Shown here: positions 1 through 9,250 of the stretch, in pieces
Numbering within the stretch: the first letter of the stretch is position 1
How the letters are laid out: every line of letters begins with the position of its first letter
From: Enterococcus pallens ATCC BAA-351
GTDB taxonomy: Bacteria > Bacillota > Bacilli > Lactobacillales > Enterococcaceae
Direction of reading: 5' to 3'
NCBI RefSeq assembly: GCF_000407485.1
Contig: NZ_ASWD01000002.1
Coordinates: 310,001 to 374,000, forward strand
DNA length: 64,000 nucleotides
Translations under genes and position numbers: made by a program
The notes under the pieces: model-generated
Database searches by the model: none
Seen by the model: only the letters and a program-made list of their open reading frames with translations
What the model was told of the DNA's origin: nothing

Positions 1-4
1 TTTC

Positions 5-1006
5 TTATCCTTGCTGCTTGCGCTTGTTAATTTCATTAATTACTGCTGGAAGAAGTTCTGTATAATCTGCGACGATACCATAATCGGAAATGGCAAAAAT
101 TTCAGCAGATTGATTGCGATTTACACTGATAATCGTTTTGGCATTTTGCATACCAACAACGTACTGCACTGCCCCTGAAATACCAATATTAATAATCAAC
201 TTGGGCTTAACTGTAATACCGCTTTGCCCAATTTGAAGTTCGTGGGTAAACCAGCCTTGATCCACCAGCGGCCGCGTACATCCCACTTCCCCTTGAAGCA
301 ACTCCGCCAACTCATTCAATAGTGCCAAATCCTGTTGATTCTTAACTCCTCGCCCGCAAGACACAATAATCTCTGCTTCGGTAATCGCGCTGCCTGAAGC
401 CGATACTGGACAGCTTTCAATGATTTCGTACGCTTCATCGTCCAGCACTTCCACTGCCTCTTCCCTTAATTTCCCTTGAGGATTAACTAAAGGCTCAATT
501 TTAGAGAACACTCCTGGGCGAACTGTAGCCATCTGAGGTAGTGCGTTTTCAATAACAATCGTACACATAATATTTCCGCCATATGAGGGCTTCTCCTGAA
601 CCAGCAACCCTTGTTCGTCGATTGATAAATCTAAGCAATCAGCAGTCAATCCCGTTTGCAGCTGACACATGACCCGTGGTGCAAGATCTCTACCTTGTGA
701 GGTAGCACTTAACAAGACAATCGCTGGCTGGTAGTCTCTAATCAACTTTACCAGTACACGTTCAAAAGTACGTGGTTTATAGTATTTCAACACCTCATCA
801 TCTACAATTCGTACGATATCAGCTCCGTAACAAAGTAGCTCTTGAGCAGCTTCCTTGATCTGACTGCCTAATAAAATTGCGGTGATTTCTTGATTAGCAG
901 CTTTCTTCAACTCTAAAGCCTTCGCCAGTAGTTCAAAAGAAGCCTCCAAAACTTTGCCGCCCTTTTGCTCAGCAACCACCCAAATTCCGTTATTCTTTTT
1001 ATCCAT
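5..1006 (-). CDS. etfA: Electron transfer flavoprotein, alpha subunit
   Basis: This 333-residue protein is the alpha subunit of the cytoplasmic electron transfer flavoprotein, which takes electrons from the acyl-CoA dehydrogenase encoded upstream. The C-terminal FAD-binding domain is plain: VGCTRP at 241-246, QIGQSG at 258-263 and GISGAVQ at 275-281, with the adenosine-binding N-terminal domain before it. The start is the ATG at 1006, preceded by ATAGGAGGT; a longer reading frame exists upstream but would overlap etfB. It is the last gene seen of a dehydrogenase-etfB-etfA operon, 10 bp after etfB. Whether this Etf bifurcates electrons cannot be decided by reading. Confidence 0.95.
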   Translation of the reverse strand: MDKKNNGIWVVAEQKGGKVLEASFELLAKALELKKAANQEITAILLGSQIKEAAQELLCYGADIVRIVDDEVLKYYKPRTFERVLVKLIRDYQPAIVLLSATSQGRDLAPRVMCQLQTGLTADCLDLSIDEQGLLVQEKPSYGGNIMCTIVIENALPQMATVRPGVFSKIEPLVNPQGKLREEAVEVLDDEAYEIIESCPVSASGSAITEAEIIVSCGRGVKNQQDLALLNELAELLQGEVGCTRPLVDQGWFTHELQIGQSGITVKPKLIINIGISGAVQYVVGMQNAKTIISVNRNQSAEIFAISDYGIVADYTELLPAVINEINKRKQQG

Positions 1007-1016
1007 GACAGACCTC

Positions 1017-1802
1017 CTATATAATGTGCTGCTCTTCCAAAAGGTCCACCAAACCTGCAGCAAGTTCTTCTATAGTTCCTTCCAGCAACTGCAAATTACC
1101 TGTTTCATGAACCGGCTCATATATCTTGCGCACCGTTGAAGGAGAACCAGACTGACCCACGCGGTCTTCATCACACCCCAAATCCTCATTAGACCAGATA
1201 AATTGCGGTTTTTTACCAGCCTTCATGATATTAATCGGAGTTGCGTAGCGTGGTTCGTTTAGCTCGCTGGTAACGGTCAATAATGTCGGCAGCTTTACCT
1301 TAACAGTTTCCACACAATCATCCAGCAGTCGTTCACATAATAAGAATTGATCCTCTACTTCAATAGAACGAACAAAAGTAACCTGTGGCAACCCCAGCAA
1401 ACTCGCAACAATCGGTCCTGTTTGCCCGGTGTCAGCATCTACTGCATGTCGGCCGAACAAAAGCACGTCTAACGAATCCAGCTTTTCGGCGGCTTTGGCT
1501 AACACATAGCCGGTTGCCAAAGTATCGGCCCCCACAAATTTGCGGTCACTCAACAATACGGCCTCATCACAGCCCATCGCCAAAGCCTTCTTTAAAGCAG
1601 CCTGAGCTTGCATTGGTCCCATTGTTAAAACAGTAACTTTGCCGTCCACCTGTTCCTTTAATTGAAGACCTGCCTCAATGGCATGCAGATCAAACGGATT
1701 AATCGTGCTTTCAATACCTTCTCGCTCCAAATTCCCCGTCTTAGGATCTATTTTTACCTCTACTGTATCTGGTACTTGCTTAATAAAAACAGCTATATTC
1801 AT
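1017..1802 (-). CDS. etfB: Electron transfer flavoprotein, beta subunit
   Basis: A 261-residue EtfB. The N-terminus MNIAVFIKQVPDT, the NPFDLHAIEAG segment near residue 36 and the nucleotide-binding stretch DADTGQTGP are typical of the family, and the length is normal. It pairs with the alpha subunit downstream to make the flavin heterodimer. The start at 1802 has AGGAAGG in front, and the gene begins 17 bp after the stop of the acyl-CoA dehydrogenase, so the three genes are co-transcribed. The substrate of the partner dehydrogenase is what would define the pathway. Confidence 0.95.
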   Translation of the reverse strand: MNIAVFIKQVPDTVEVKIDPKTGNLEREGIESTINPFDLHAIEAGLQLKEQVDGKVTVLTMGPMQAQAALKKALAMGCDEAVLLSDRKFVGADTLATGYVLAKAAEKLDSLDVLLFGRHAVDADTGQTGPIVASLLGLPQVTFVRSIEVEDQFLLCERLLDDCVETVKVKLPTLLTVTSELNEPRYATPINIMKAGKKPQFIWSNEDLGCDEDRVGQSGSPSTVRKIYEPVHETGNLQLLEGTIEELAAGLVDLLEEQHII

Positions 1803-1819
1803 ACGAAAAATCCTTCCTG

Positions 1820-2947
1820 TTACTGAGCCAAAACTGTACTACCAATCAACATTCGCAGAATTTCACTTGTTCCTTCGCCAATCTGCAGCAATTTAGCATC
1901 CCTAACAAACCGTTCAACATGATATTCTTTACTATAGCCGTAACCGCCGAACACCTGTAAACATTCATTACAAATGTTGAAGCAGGTTTCACCGCTAAAC
2001 AATTTAACCTCGGCAGCCTCTAGCGTATGGCGCTTACCGGCAGCTTTAATTTGGGCCGCATTGTATGTCATTAGAGTCATGGCCCGAATTCCTGCTGACA
2101 TATCTGCAAACTTGAACATCACACCTTGATGCTTGCCAATTGGCCGACCAAATGTATGTCGTTCATTAGCATATTTTCTCGCCAACTCCATCGCATGTTC
2201 CGCCAATCCTGTAGCAATGGCACCAATACTAATACGAGCACCATCCAAAGCAATCATGGCAATCTTGAAGCCATTTCCTAAATTCCCTAGCAAGGCATCC
2301 TTTGGCAAACGAAGATTATCAAAGGAAAGCTCGGTAGTGCTTGTTCCTCGCATCCCCATCTTGTTTTCGTGCTTGCCAACAATCAATCCTGGAGTATTTG
2401 CTTCGATAATAAAAGCTGAAACACCCCGAGCACCCGCATCCGGTTCAGTTTTGGCTAAAATGACATACACATCTGCGATTCCCGAATTGGTAATCCATGC
2501 CTTGCCGCCATTTAGCACCCAGCCATCATCTTCCGCCACCGCAATCGACTTAATTCCGGCTACATCACTTCCTGCACAAGCTTCAGTCAATCCAAACGCA
2601 AAGATCTGCCCAGCAGCGGCCATCGGTAAGTATTTCTTTTTCTGTTCTTCGGTACCATGATGCAAAATACAATCAGCTGCCAACCAGTGGGCATCTAAAA
2701 ACAGGGCTTCACTAGCACTCCCTTTAGCAATTTCATGAATGACAATCGCACTTGTTACTGCATCACCGCCGCCACCACCATATTCCTCAGGCAAATGTAT
2801 CCCCATTAAGCCTGTCTCACTCATTTTCTTGTGAAGGTCGTGGTCAAATCCGCTAACGTCCATCCAAGCATCCCGTGGCTCGACTTCCTTCTTTGTGAAT
2901 TCTCTTACCATATCTCTAATCATGACTTGTTCTTCCGTAAAATCCAT
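1820..2947 (-). CDS. Acyl-CoA dehydrogenase (short/medium-chain type)
   Basis: A 375-residue flavoenzyme that introduces the C2-C3 double bond into an acyl-CoA and passes electrons to EtfAB. The N-terminal helical domain (MDFTEEQVMIRDMVREF), the mid beta-domain with FGLTEACAGSD and WITNSG, and the C-terminal helical domain are all present. The likely catalytic base is Glu358 in IGEGTSEI, the position used by butyryl-CoA and related short-chain dehydrogenases. GAAGGAGGT precedes the ATG. It is the first gene of the operon, behind a promoter with a probable CcpA site. Exact chain length or branching preference (butyryl, isobutyryl, 2-methylbutyryl) is unknown. Confidence 0.93.
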   Translation of the reverse strand: MDFTEEQVMIRDMVREFTKKEVEPRDAWMDVSGFDHDLHKKMSETGLMGIHLPEEYGGGGGDAVTSAIVIHEIAKGSASEALFLDAHWLAADCILHHGTEEQKKKYLPMAAAGQIFAFGLTEACAGSDVAGIKSIAVAEDDGWVLNGGKAWITNSGIADVYVILAKTEPDAGARGVSAFIIEANTPGLIVGKHENKMGMRGTSTTELSFDNLRLPKDALLGNLGNGFKIAMIALDGARISIGAIATGLAEHAMELARKYANERHTFGRPIGKHQGVMFKFADMSAGIRAMTLMTYNAAQIKAAGKRHTLEAAEVKLFSGETCFNICNECLQVFGGYGYSKEYHVERFVRDAKLLQIGEGTSEILRMLIGSTVLAQ

Positions 2948-2981
2948 GTACCTATACCTCCTTCTTTTTACTTACACTCTT

Positions 2982-3010
2982 ATTTTAGAAAGCGCTCTCT
3001 AATTTGTGAA
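2982..3010 (-). promoter_or_regulatory. Operon promoter with embedded CcpA (cre) site
   Basis: On the minus strand TTCACA (3010-3005) and TAAAAT (2987-2982) are separated by 17 bp, about 35-65 bp before the acyl-CoA dehydrogenase start. The spacer holds AGAGAGCGCTTTCT (3000-2987), which matches 12 of 14 positions of the cre consensus TGWAARCGYTWNCW. CcpA binding here would block the polymerase, so glucose repression of the dehydrogenase/Etf operon is likely. The rest of the 354-bp gap up to 3301 is AT-rich; the only other element seen is a TATAAT at 3254-3259 before the divergent regulator, without a convincing -35 box. Confidence 0.55.
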
Positions 3011-3301
3011 TAATCTATTTTGTGGTAAACCTCTGAAATCTTGCTCGATCCGATAGTAACAATCTAAAATTTTTTTTGCATACAATATTAATGAGCCATT
3101 GACAGATCAATACGAATCCTTTACTTTAAGGAAAAGTACCATTTTCCCCTTAATTTATTCTAATTTCTTACCAAGTCTCTATTCGATATCTTGCTTTTTC
3201 ATCAAGAATATTGCTTACATTTTTTTCACAAGAAAGATTAGAAGAATTTCATTTATAATAAAGTTGTGCAGATGTGAGCAAACTGTAAGGGGGAAGACAA
3301 C

Positions 3302-4321
3302 ATGGTTCATGATCAGCCAAAGGATGCAACAGCCTTTTTCTCTTCTTTGTTAATCGGAGAAATCAAACAAACCTTAGATGATTCCTATCTGACTAACGAA
3401 TTCATTGCCAATGCTTTAGCCGAAGAGGACGTCACAAATTTACATATTCAAAAAAATTCATTGCCTGAATCTTTAAAACTGGAACATTCTCGTTTCTATA
3501 CGTACAATCAGCTGCCCAGCTTTGCGGCGGTAAAACCGTTACGTACAACCGTTGTGGACATCCCCGCCTCCGGTATTTTTATTCACTCAGATACACCCGT
3601 CTATTTAATTCTCTATACGATTGCAGGAAAGGGAAAGGTCTCCTTTACTGAACAAGAAATCTCACTAAGTACCAACGAAGGTATGATCATTAATTGTCAA
3701 AACTACCACAAATACTTTGCTGCCTCAGAAGACGCTTGGCGCAACATTATGATTCGCGTAACTGGCGATATGGTAAGTCATATTTACGAACAAATGGTGC
3801 AGGAACGCTATTACAAATTTTCTTTTTTTGATAGTGGACATTTTCGCTCCTTGCTGCGAGAGCTATTGTACCCAGCTGCCGACGCTGCCAGCTCTATTAG
3901 TACCAATGCTCTTTTTATTATCACTGAGCTATTGTGTGAAATTGGCCTGGAAATCGACAAAAAGAAGCGAAAACAGCATATAGTTCCCCATTACATCAAA
4001 GAAATTCAATATTATATGGAACAGCATTATCAGCACAATATTACGCTGGATACTTTATCCAAACAGTTCAATTTCAGCAAATACCATTTATCCAGAGAAT
4101 TCAAAAAACACATTGGTCAACCACCCATTGATTACTTGATTGATCATCGCATCCAAATAGCTAAGGAACTGCTAGTCACTACTAATCTTAGTATTGAAGA
4201 AATCAGTCAGGCAGTGGGCATCTCCAATTCAAGCCATTTCTTTTATCTTTTCAATAAGAAAGAAAACACTTCTCCTTCTAAATTTCGCAATACCTTACCG
4301 AAAATTATGGATTCCAATTAA
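3302..4321 (+). CDS. AraC-family transcriptional regulator
   Basis: A 339-residue regulator. Residues 231-332 form an AraC/XylS DNA-binding domain with two helix-turn-helix units: TLDTLSKQFNFSKYHLSREF and SIEEISQAVGISNSSHFFYL, followed by the usual TSPSKFR ending. Residues 75-160 look like a cupin-type sensing domain (VDIPASGIFIHSDTP, IAGKGKVSF). TAAGGGGGA precedes the ATG. It is divergent from the acyl-CoA dehydrogenase/etf operon across 354 bp, so that operon is its most likely target. Its inducer is not deducible. Confidence 0.88.
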   Translation: MVHDQPKDATAFFSSLLIGEIKQTLDDSYLTNEFIANALAEEDVTNLHIQKNSLPESLKLEHSRFYTYNQLPSFAAVKPLRTTVVDIPASGIFIHSDTPVYLILYTIAGKGKVSFTEQEISLSTNEGMIINCQNYHKYFAASEDAWRNIMIRVTGDMVSHIYEQMVQERYYKFSFFDSGHFRSLLRELLYPAADAASSISTNALFIITELLCEIGLEIDKKKRKQHIVPHYIKEIQYYMEQHYQHNITLDTLSKQFNFSKYHLSREFKKHIGQPPIDYLIDHRIQIAKELLVTTNLSIEEISQAVGISNSSHFFYLFNKKENTSPSKFRNTLPKIMDSN

Positions 4322-4328
4322 CAATCAA

Positions 4329-4352
4329 AACCACCCGTGGTAACGGGTGGTT
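4329..4352. repeat. Subterminal hairpin at the transposase 3' side (RE)
   Basis: ACCACCCGT and ACGGGTGGT form a 9-bp stem with a short loop, 8 bp after the AraC gene stop codon. In IS200-type elements such a hairpin at the right end is bound by TnpA. On the plus strand it may also help end the AraC transcript. Confidence 0.6.
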
Positions 4353-4457
4353 TGCTCTTCGGCTGAAAGCCTCTTTTACCGGCCTTGGCCTAAAAGGCCT
4401 TCTGAAGGGGCTTCCTCCCGCACCACTATTACCCACTGATTCTAAAAGAATCTCGGA

Positions 4458-4931
4458 TTATTTCTTTTTGTTTTTTTCTCCTGTAAACGGATCATATTCT
4501 TCAAATAATGTTAACTGATCTGCTGCATAATCATCTTGTAATTGATTACGAATATATTCTGCTATCTTCTCCTTGTTTCGTCCGACTGTATCCACGTAAT
4601 AGCCACGACACCAAAATTTTCGATTCCCATAACGATATTTTAGATTGGAATGACGATCGAATATCATCAAACTACTTTTTCCTTTCAAGTAACCCATGAA
4701 TTGAGAAATACTTATTTTGGGCGGGACGCTAACAAGTAGGTGAATGTGGTCTTTACAGGCATTTGCTTCGAGAATTTCTACTCCTTTTCGTTCGCATAAT
4801 TCTCGAATAATCTCGCCGATGCTTTGTTTGTATTTTCCATAGATAATCTGCCTTCTATACTTTGGGGCAAATACAACGTGGTACTTACATCTCCAACTGG
4901 TATGTGATAAACTTTCTTTGTCCTTTTTCAT
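4458..4931 (-). CDS. tnpA: IS200/IS605-family Y1 transposase TnpA
   Basis: A 157-residue HUH single-strand transposase. The metal-binding HIH triad is seen in CKDHIHLLV (about residues 60-68) and the catalytic tyrosine in the segment RGYYVDTVGRN; both are at normal family positions, so the protein looks intact. AGGAGGTACCC sits before the ATG. The C-terminus (DPFTGEKNKKK) is a short basic tail. It is the only gene of the element, as in IS200 itself. Confidence 0.93.
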   Translation of the reverse strand: MKKDKESLSHTSWRCKYHVVFAPKYRRQIIYGKYKQSIGEIIRELCERKGVEILEANACKDHIHLLVSVPPKISISQFMGYLKGKSSLMIFDRHSNLKYRYGNRKFWCRGYYVDTVGRNKEKIAEYIRNQLQDDYAADQLTLFEEYDPFTGEKNKKK

Positions 4932-5029
4932 AAGGGTACCTCCTAATTTGTTTGCGATGCGGTCGGGAAACCAGCATCAGTTTAACATTCTAGGAGGTTT
5001 TTTCACTACCACGCTGGAAGCTCTCCGGA

Positions 5030-5050
5030 ACCACCTGCATAGCAGGTGGT
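5030..5050. repeat. Subterminal hairpin at the transposase 5' side (LE)
   Basis: ACCACCTGC and GCAGGTGGT make a 9-bp perfect stem with a 3-nt loop, about 100 bp upstream of the tnpA start. It is similar, but not identical, to the hairpin at the other side (both contain CCACC/GGTGG), fitting the left-end recognition hairpin of an IS200-type element. Confidence 0.6.
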
Positions 5051-5065
5051 TTTCAAAGCATACAA

Positions 5066-5104
5066 CAAAAAGGAACGAACAGACTCCCCATCTGCTCGTT
5101 CCTT
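5066..5104 (-). terminator. Terminator of the fructokinase/GH172/PTS operon
   Basis: On the minus strand AAGGAACGAGCAGA pairs with TCTGTTCGTTCCTT, followed by a short T run, 7 bp after the fructokinase stop. It closes the operon read from 11873 downwards. Confidence 0.8.
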
Positions 5105-5110
5105 ATTCCT

Positions 5111-5980
5111 CTATGAATGCAGTTTACTATCTCTCGCCAGAGCCAAACATCCAACAGTCCCGGCATTATCTCCCAATTCTGGTGTTACGATATATTCTTC
5201 CAGCTTCGGGGTTTTCACATAGCCCTTCATCAGCTCTTCAAAGGCTTGGTAAATCTTAGGCAGTAATTGTTTCTGCTTCATGATTCCACCGCCTAAAATA
5301 ATCTTGTCTGGTGACAACATCAAGGTAGTATTGTAAGCACATTGAGCCAAATAATAAGCTTCGATCTCCCAGTTTGGATCATCTGCCGCTAATTCCTGCC
5401 CTTTTTTGCCTGCACGTTTTTCCATTGCTGGGCCTGCCGCCATGCCTTCTAGACAGGTTTTATGGAAAGGGCAATTGCCTTCAAAGGAATCGTCTGGGTG
5501 ATTGCGCACCAGCATGTGTCCCATTTCTGGATGACTGAAGCCCTCCACAAAGACGCCGTCTTGCAGTGCACCGCCGCCAACACCCGTTCCAACAGTATAA
5601 TAAACCACACTAGAATATCCTTTTCCTTCGCCAGCGATATATTCCCCATAGCACGCCGCATTTACATCCGTTGTCCATGCCATCGGAATATCGAATTCTT
5701 TTTTCAAAGTGCCGACAAAATCAAAGTTCTGCCAGGCCAGCTTTGGGGTTGAAGTAATATAGCCATAGGTTGGTGAATCGCGATGAATATCAATTGGCCC
5801 AAAGGATCCGATTCCGATACTTTCTAATTCATGCTGATATTCCTTGAAGAAATCAATCACCAGCTTCATGGTTTCATCAGGGGTGGTAGTTGGGAAGCTC
5901 ACCCGTTTTGTAATGTTTAAATCGCCGTCACCAATGGCACAAACAAATTTGGTGCCGCCTGCTTCAATTGCTCCGTACAT
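5111..5980 (-). CDS. scrK: Fructokinase, ROK family (copy 1)
   Basis: A 289-residue ROK-family sugar kinase that would phosphorylate free fructose with ATP in the cytoplasm. The N-terminal ATP-binding motif IEAGGTKFVCAIGDG, the GTGVGGG loop and the zinc-binding segment GHMLVRNHP...CPFHKTC are those of the bacterial fructokinases such as B. subtilis GmuE/YdhR. GGAGA precedes the ATG at 5980. It is the last gene of the PTS/GH172 operon, 11 bp after the DUF2961 gene. It differs from the copy at 16092 at only two residues (A4/S5, H/T near residue 49) and by one extra valine there. Confidence 0.9.
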   Translation of the reverse strand: MYGAIEAGGTKFVCAIGDGDLNITKRVSFPTTTPDETMKLVIDFFKEYQHELESIGIGSFGPIDIHRDSPTYGYITSTPKLAWQNFDFVGTLKKEFDIPMAWTTDVNAACYGEYIAGEGKGYSSVVYYTVGTGVGGGALQDGVFVEGFSHPEMGHMLVRNHPDDSFEGNCPFHKTCLEGMAAGPAMEKRAGKKGQELAADDPNWEIEAYYLAQCAYNTTLMLSPDKIILGGGIMKQKQLLPKIYQAFEELMKGYVKTPKLEEYIVTPELGDNAGTVGCLALARDSKLHS

Positions 5981-5991
5981 TTATCAATCTC

Positions 5992-7110
5992 CTATCTTGG
6001 TAATCGTTCGCGCCGACTCAAGATCGGTGTAGCTAATCCATTTGAATCTGTTGAATACCAATAAGCTACCGTCGCTACATCATCCTGACGTTCAAACAGC
6101 TGCACATCATCATTACCAATCTGCTGCAGCGTAACTGTCAAATCTTCATTAAACACAATCGGGTCCTGCAAATGCCAGCGATACAAGCCGTGACATGGTA
6201 AGGCATCGTCTCCAAAGGCATGAACCGCATTTAGCTTGCCTGTTTCAAAGCGTTCGCGAGTGGTATCTCGATTGGACTGGTAGGGGTACCCGAGAAATGG
6301 CGTACAATAATTTTTAGCATGAGGACGGCCAAATTCATCAAACTCATGAAAGGCCCAAGCACCGCCAAAGTAGTCCTCTGTTCCAGTAGAGGTAATCGTC
6401 GGATAATTGGAATCGCCATCGATATAAAACTTAAATTCACCTTCACCCCACCAATATCTTTCCAAACAAGTTAATGCCAAATACGTTCCCACGTAATAAC
6501 CGCTTCCCTTTAAACCACTAATCAGCTGATAGTCCTGCTGATAATTAGTCATTCGTTCTCGTCGCCAATTAGCATGGAAATACATCGTTTCCTCTGGTAA
6601 TTCTTCCACCAAGGCATAGTTAATGGTGTAAAAAAAGGAAGTCATATCCTTGGGATGCTGATTTTCAATCGTAACTCTTGCTGCTCGCTGGAAGGGCATT
6701 TCAAAATAGGAATTAAAACCACCTGTCGGATTCACCACAATCGGCAACGAATTCACATCACAGCGCTGACCAAAGCCGTTGCAAAAGAAATCCCCTAACG
6801 GACTTTCCACAGCTGGAAATTCTGAATCCTCCCAATAAATTCGTAAAATCAAATCCCGCAGCACAAAACTGCCGAACTCCGTCCGATCACGAATCGTCAT
6901 CCACATGTGGCGAATGATTCCCGGACCTTCAATTTGAGCAATCACGGTTTCTTCCCCGCTTTTCAACGGAATTGCTCCTTTGCCTTTACGACTTGGCCCC
7001 AATGGACTTGGCAGCATCGCCGCCTTGCCCTTCTCCCCCGTAGGATTTTCCGGCGTGATTGCTCGGCTTTGCATTTTTTTATATTGGGTAATTTCACTTA
7101 AAATACTCAC
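5992..7110 (-). CDS. DUF2961 / GH172-type glycoside hydrolase
   Basis: A 372-residue protein with no signal peptide. Segments EGPGIIRHMWMT (61-72), DFFCNGFGQ (107-115) and the conserved STGTEDYFGGAW (241-252) identify the DUF2961 family. This family became GH172 after a bacterial member was shown to make and hydrolyse difructose dianhydride I; other members act on arabinofuranosides. The start appears to be GTG at 7110, with AGAGGAAG before it, directly abutting the stop of the upstream gene. Next to a LevR-type PTS and a fructokinase, action on a fructofuranosyl substrate is the best inference. The true substrate is not known. Confidence 0.82.
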   Translation of the reverse strand: MSILSEITQYKKMQSRAITPENPTGEKGKAAMLPSPLGPSRKGKGAIPLKSGEETVIAQIEGPGIIRHMWMTIRDRTEFGSFVLRDLILRIYWEDSEFPAVESPLGDFFCNGFGQRCDVNSLPIVVNPTGGFNSYFEMPFQRAARVTIENQHPKDMTSFFYTINYALVEELPEETMYFHANWRRERMTNYQQDYQLISGLKGSGYYVGTYLALTCLERYWWGEGEFKFYIDGDSNYPTITSTGTEDYFGGAWAFHEFDEFGRPHAKNYCTPFLGYPYQSNRDTTRERFETGKLNAVHAFGDDALPCHGLYRWHLQDPIVFNEDLTVTLQQIGNDDVQLFERQDDVATVAYWYSTDSNGLATPILSRRERLPR

Positions 7111-9201
7111 TTAACTCTTCCTCTCTATCGTTACCTGATCCTTTACTAACCATTCAGTCGTTGAAAAACTCGCACCAGCTACCCTTAGCACAAACGGCTG
7201 CTCTCTGTGATTGACGACCACCACTTGTTCCTTCTCAAAATAAATACTCAGCTGTTTATCTCCTAATCGGAAATTCTCCCAAGAAAACACCTCTATCCCT
7301 TCCATTGGTGCAAAGGATAAAATCCCTGCTTCTTGCTTCAACCCTAAATAATGCGTAATAAACAAGCTGATAAAAATTCCCGAAGCCCAGCCGCATTTTC
7401 CACAACCAAAATTGCGCACCACTTCTCCTTGTTTAGGCTGTAACGGATAAGGCCACCACCACCAAGAACCATCCAAATCAGCCAATCGCTTTAAAACTTC
7501 CAGCCTTTTCTTGAATGCTACTGCATTTAGGGAGCCACTCATCAGCATCGTCGTATAGCCTGGAAACGTTGCGCCTGATTCCAATCCCCAGGTGATTCCT
7601 TCAATCGTCTCACTATAAGTAGGGTTTTCGGGGCTCGCTGCAAAACGCATGCTGTTTTGATAAATAAGATTTTCTATTGGTAAAAATCCGTAAAAGGCTG
7701 ACAAGGTTGTGTCTGATTCCTCACCATCATGCATTAACAGATTGATCTTTTCCCCTTCAATCACTGCTTCCAAAAAGATCAATCCCTGCTGGAGAATCGG
7801 CTGCTGATACTGAGCCAATGAAGTATAAGCAGCACCACTTTGATCGGCCCCTTCTAAAAACTGCCGACCATACGGCCCTTCAATGGTTAGGAGCTCCAGA
7901 ATATCAGCCTTAACCCTTTCGGCCACCTCTGAGTATTTGTCAGCCAGCCCTGTTTCTCCACTTGCTCGATACAACTGTGCCAGTCCCTCACAGGCTTTCC
8001 AAAAACAAATATTGGTGCCCGTATGATAATCTCCCAAGGCGTAGGCATCACTAATCCAAATGGAATGAACCAAATAACGGCTAGTATCTTCACGAGTCGC
8101 CAACAGTTCTTCCACTAACTGCTGACCCTTTTCACAAATTTCCGGATGTTCCTTAAAAAAATCGTTTCTGTAATAATCCAAATACAAGCTGCTTAACAAT
8201 AAAGGTGCTAAAGCATTGCTCACTGAATGAGAGATTCCACCAGCAAATTTAGTGCCCGGAAATTTAATGGCGTATTGCTGAAACCATAAAATGGTCTGCT
8301 CCATCAGTTCCTGATCAAAAAACAAAAAAGGCAGCGAAGAATAATACATATCCTTATTCCAAATCCGGTTAGTCGCAGGATAACTGCCCCAGTTGCTGCC
8401 CACCAGCTGACCTTCTCGATTCATACCAAAGGCTGCAAAGCTCTGATAAGCCGCCCGCTGGAACAAGCTGGCTAGATACTCATCCTCCATTGTCAGCTTG
8501 CCAAAGCGTCCTCGAAAGTAGTCCATCGTATCCGCAAACCACTCCTCACAGTTGGCCACCGCAAAAAGATCCATCAGCTGATAACAATTAGGATCAATTA
8601 AGGCAATCGCTGCAGTAGTTGTTTTCTGAGGAGCGATTTGAACAGCTTTCAATTGCTGCCCTACAATCAGGACATTTTGCTGATCCGACAATTTTTGCTG
8701 ATAGAGCTGCGGAAGCGCAAAGCTGACTTCCAAGGCCTCATTGCTTATGTTCTCCACTTCAAACCCATAAACTAGACAGCTCAACCGCTCTCCTGCAACA
8801 ATTGGGCAAAACGGTCGAATTGTCAGACGAAATTCAGGATACTCATGAACAAAATGTGGATTCAGATTATCTTCTACATCTACTGTCACTCGATGCAGCC
8901 CATCGTCCAGCTGATACACAACCTGATTCACAGTTACCGTAAAGGAAATATTTTGGGTTTGGATCAGCTGCTTATTTACCCAAACTCCCGGCTTCTCCTC
9001 AGTCAAAAAATTCTGCTGGTAAAAGGTCAAGGTTTCCAAATTGCCAAAGACATCTAGATTAGCTAACACTTTTTGATTTGATACATCATAGGTCAATCCC
9101 TCATGGGACAAATTGCCTCGATAATAGCTGATCGTATTCTTCGTTGTATAGTGACCCTTTTCTATTTGCAATTGAAAATAAGGATTGGTTTTCTGCTTCA
9201 T
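7111..9201 (-). CDS. Putative (alpha/alpha)6-barrel glycoside hydrolase
   Basis: A 696-residue cytoplasmic protein that I cannot place in a named family. The N-terminal 230 residues are beta-rich; residues 240-620 read like a six-hairpin glycosidase barrel, with WNKDMYYSSLPF, repeated helix pairs, DGSWWWWPYP and GCGKCGWASGIF; the last 70 residues look like a small beta-domain. The ATG at 9201 has AAAGGAG eight bases ahead; an in-frame TTG lies one codon before. It sits between a terminator-like hairpin (9251-9286) and the GH172 gene, so it probably acts on the same imported sugar. Catalytic residues cannot be assigned. Confidence 0.6.
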   Translation of the reverse strand: MKQKTNPYFQLQIEKGHYTTKNTISYYRGNLSHEGLTYDVSNQKVLANLDVFGNLETLTFYQQNFLTEEKPGVWVNKQLIQTQNISFTVTVNQVVYQLDDGLHRVTVDVEDNLNPHFVHEYPEFRLTIRPFCPIVAGERLSCLVYGFEVENISNEALEVSFALPQLYQQKLSDQQNVLIVGQQLKAVQIAPQKTTTAAIALIDPNCYQLMDLFAVANCEEWFADTMDYFRGRFGKLTMEDEYLASLFQRAAYQSFAAFGMNREGQLVGSNWGSYPATNRIWNKDMYYSSLPFLFFDQELMEQTILWFQQYAIKFPGTKFAGGISHSVSNALAPLLLSSLYLDYYRNDFFKEHPEICEKGQQLVEELLATREDTSRYLVHSIWISDAYALGDYHTGTNICFWKACEGLAQLYRASGETGLADKYSEVAERVKADILELLTIEGPYGRQFLEGADQSGAAYTSLAQYQQPILQQGLIFLEAVIEGEKINLLMHDGEESDTTLSAFYGFLPIENLIYQNSMRFAASPENPTYSETIEGITWGLESGATFPGYTTMLMSGSLNAVAFKKRLEVLKRLADLDGSWWWWPYPLQPKQGEVVRNFGCGKCGWASGIFISLFITHYLGLKQEAGILSFAPMEGIEVFSWENFRLGDKQLSIYFEKEQVVVVNHREQPFVLRVAGASFSTTEWLVKDQVTIERKS

Positions 9202-9250
9202 CAATTCATCTCCTTTAGATAGGCTAATTGTCTTTGAAAAGCCGAATAGG

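Larger units (their letters stand above)
4322..5060 (-). mobile_element. IS200/IS605-family insertion sequence (IS200 type, tnpA only)
   Basis: A compact element of about 0.74 kb lying between the AraC gene stop and the terminator of the fructokinase operon. It has one Y1-transposase gene and a subterminal hairpin at each side (4329-4352 and 5030-5050), as expected for elements that move as single strands. There are no terminal inverted repeats or target duplication to fix the edges, so both coordinates are approximate. No tnpB or omega-RNA region is present. It does not break any recognisable gene. Confidence 0.75.

Noticed and set aside
3254-3259. TATAAT as a full promoter for the AraC regulator
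   Set aside because: No acceptable -35 hexamer lies at 16-18 bp, so only the -10 likeness is noted.
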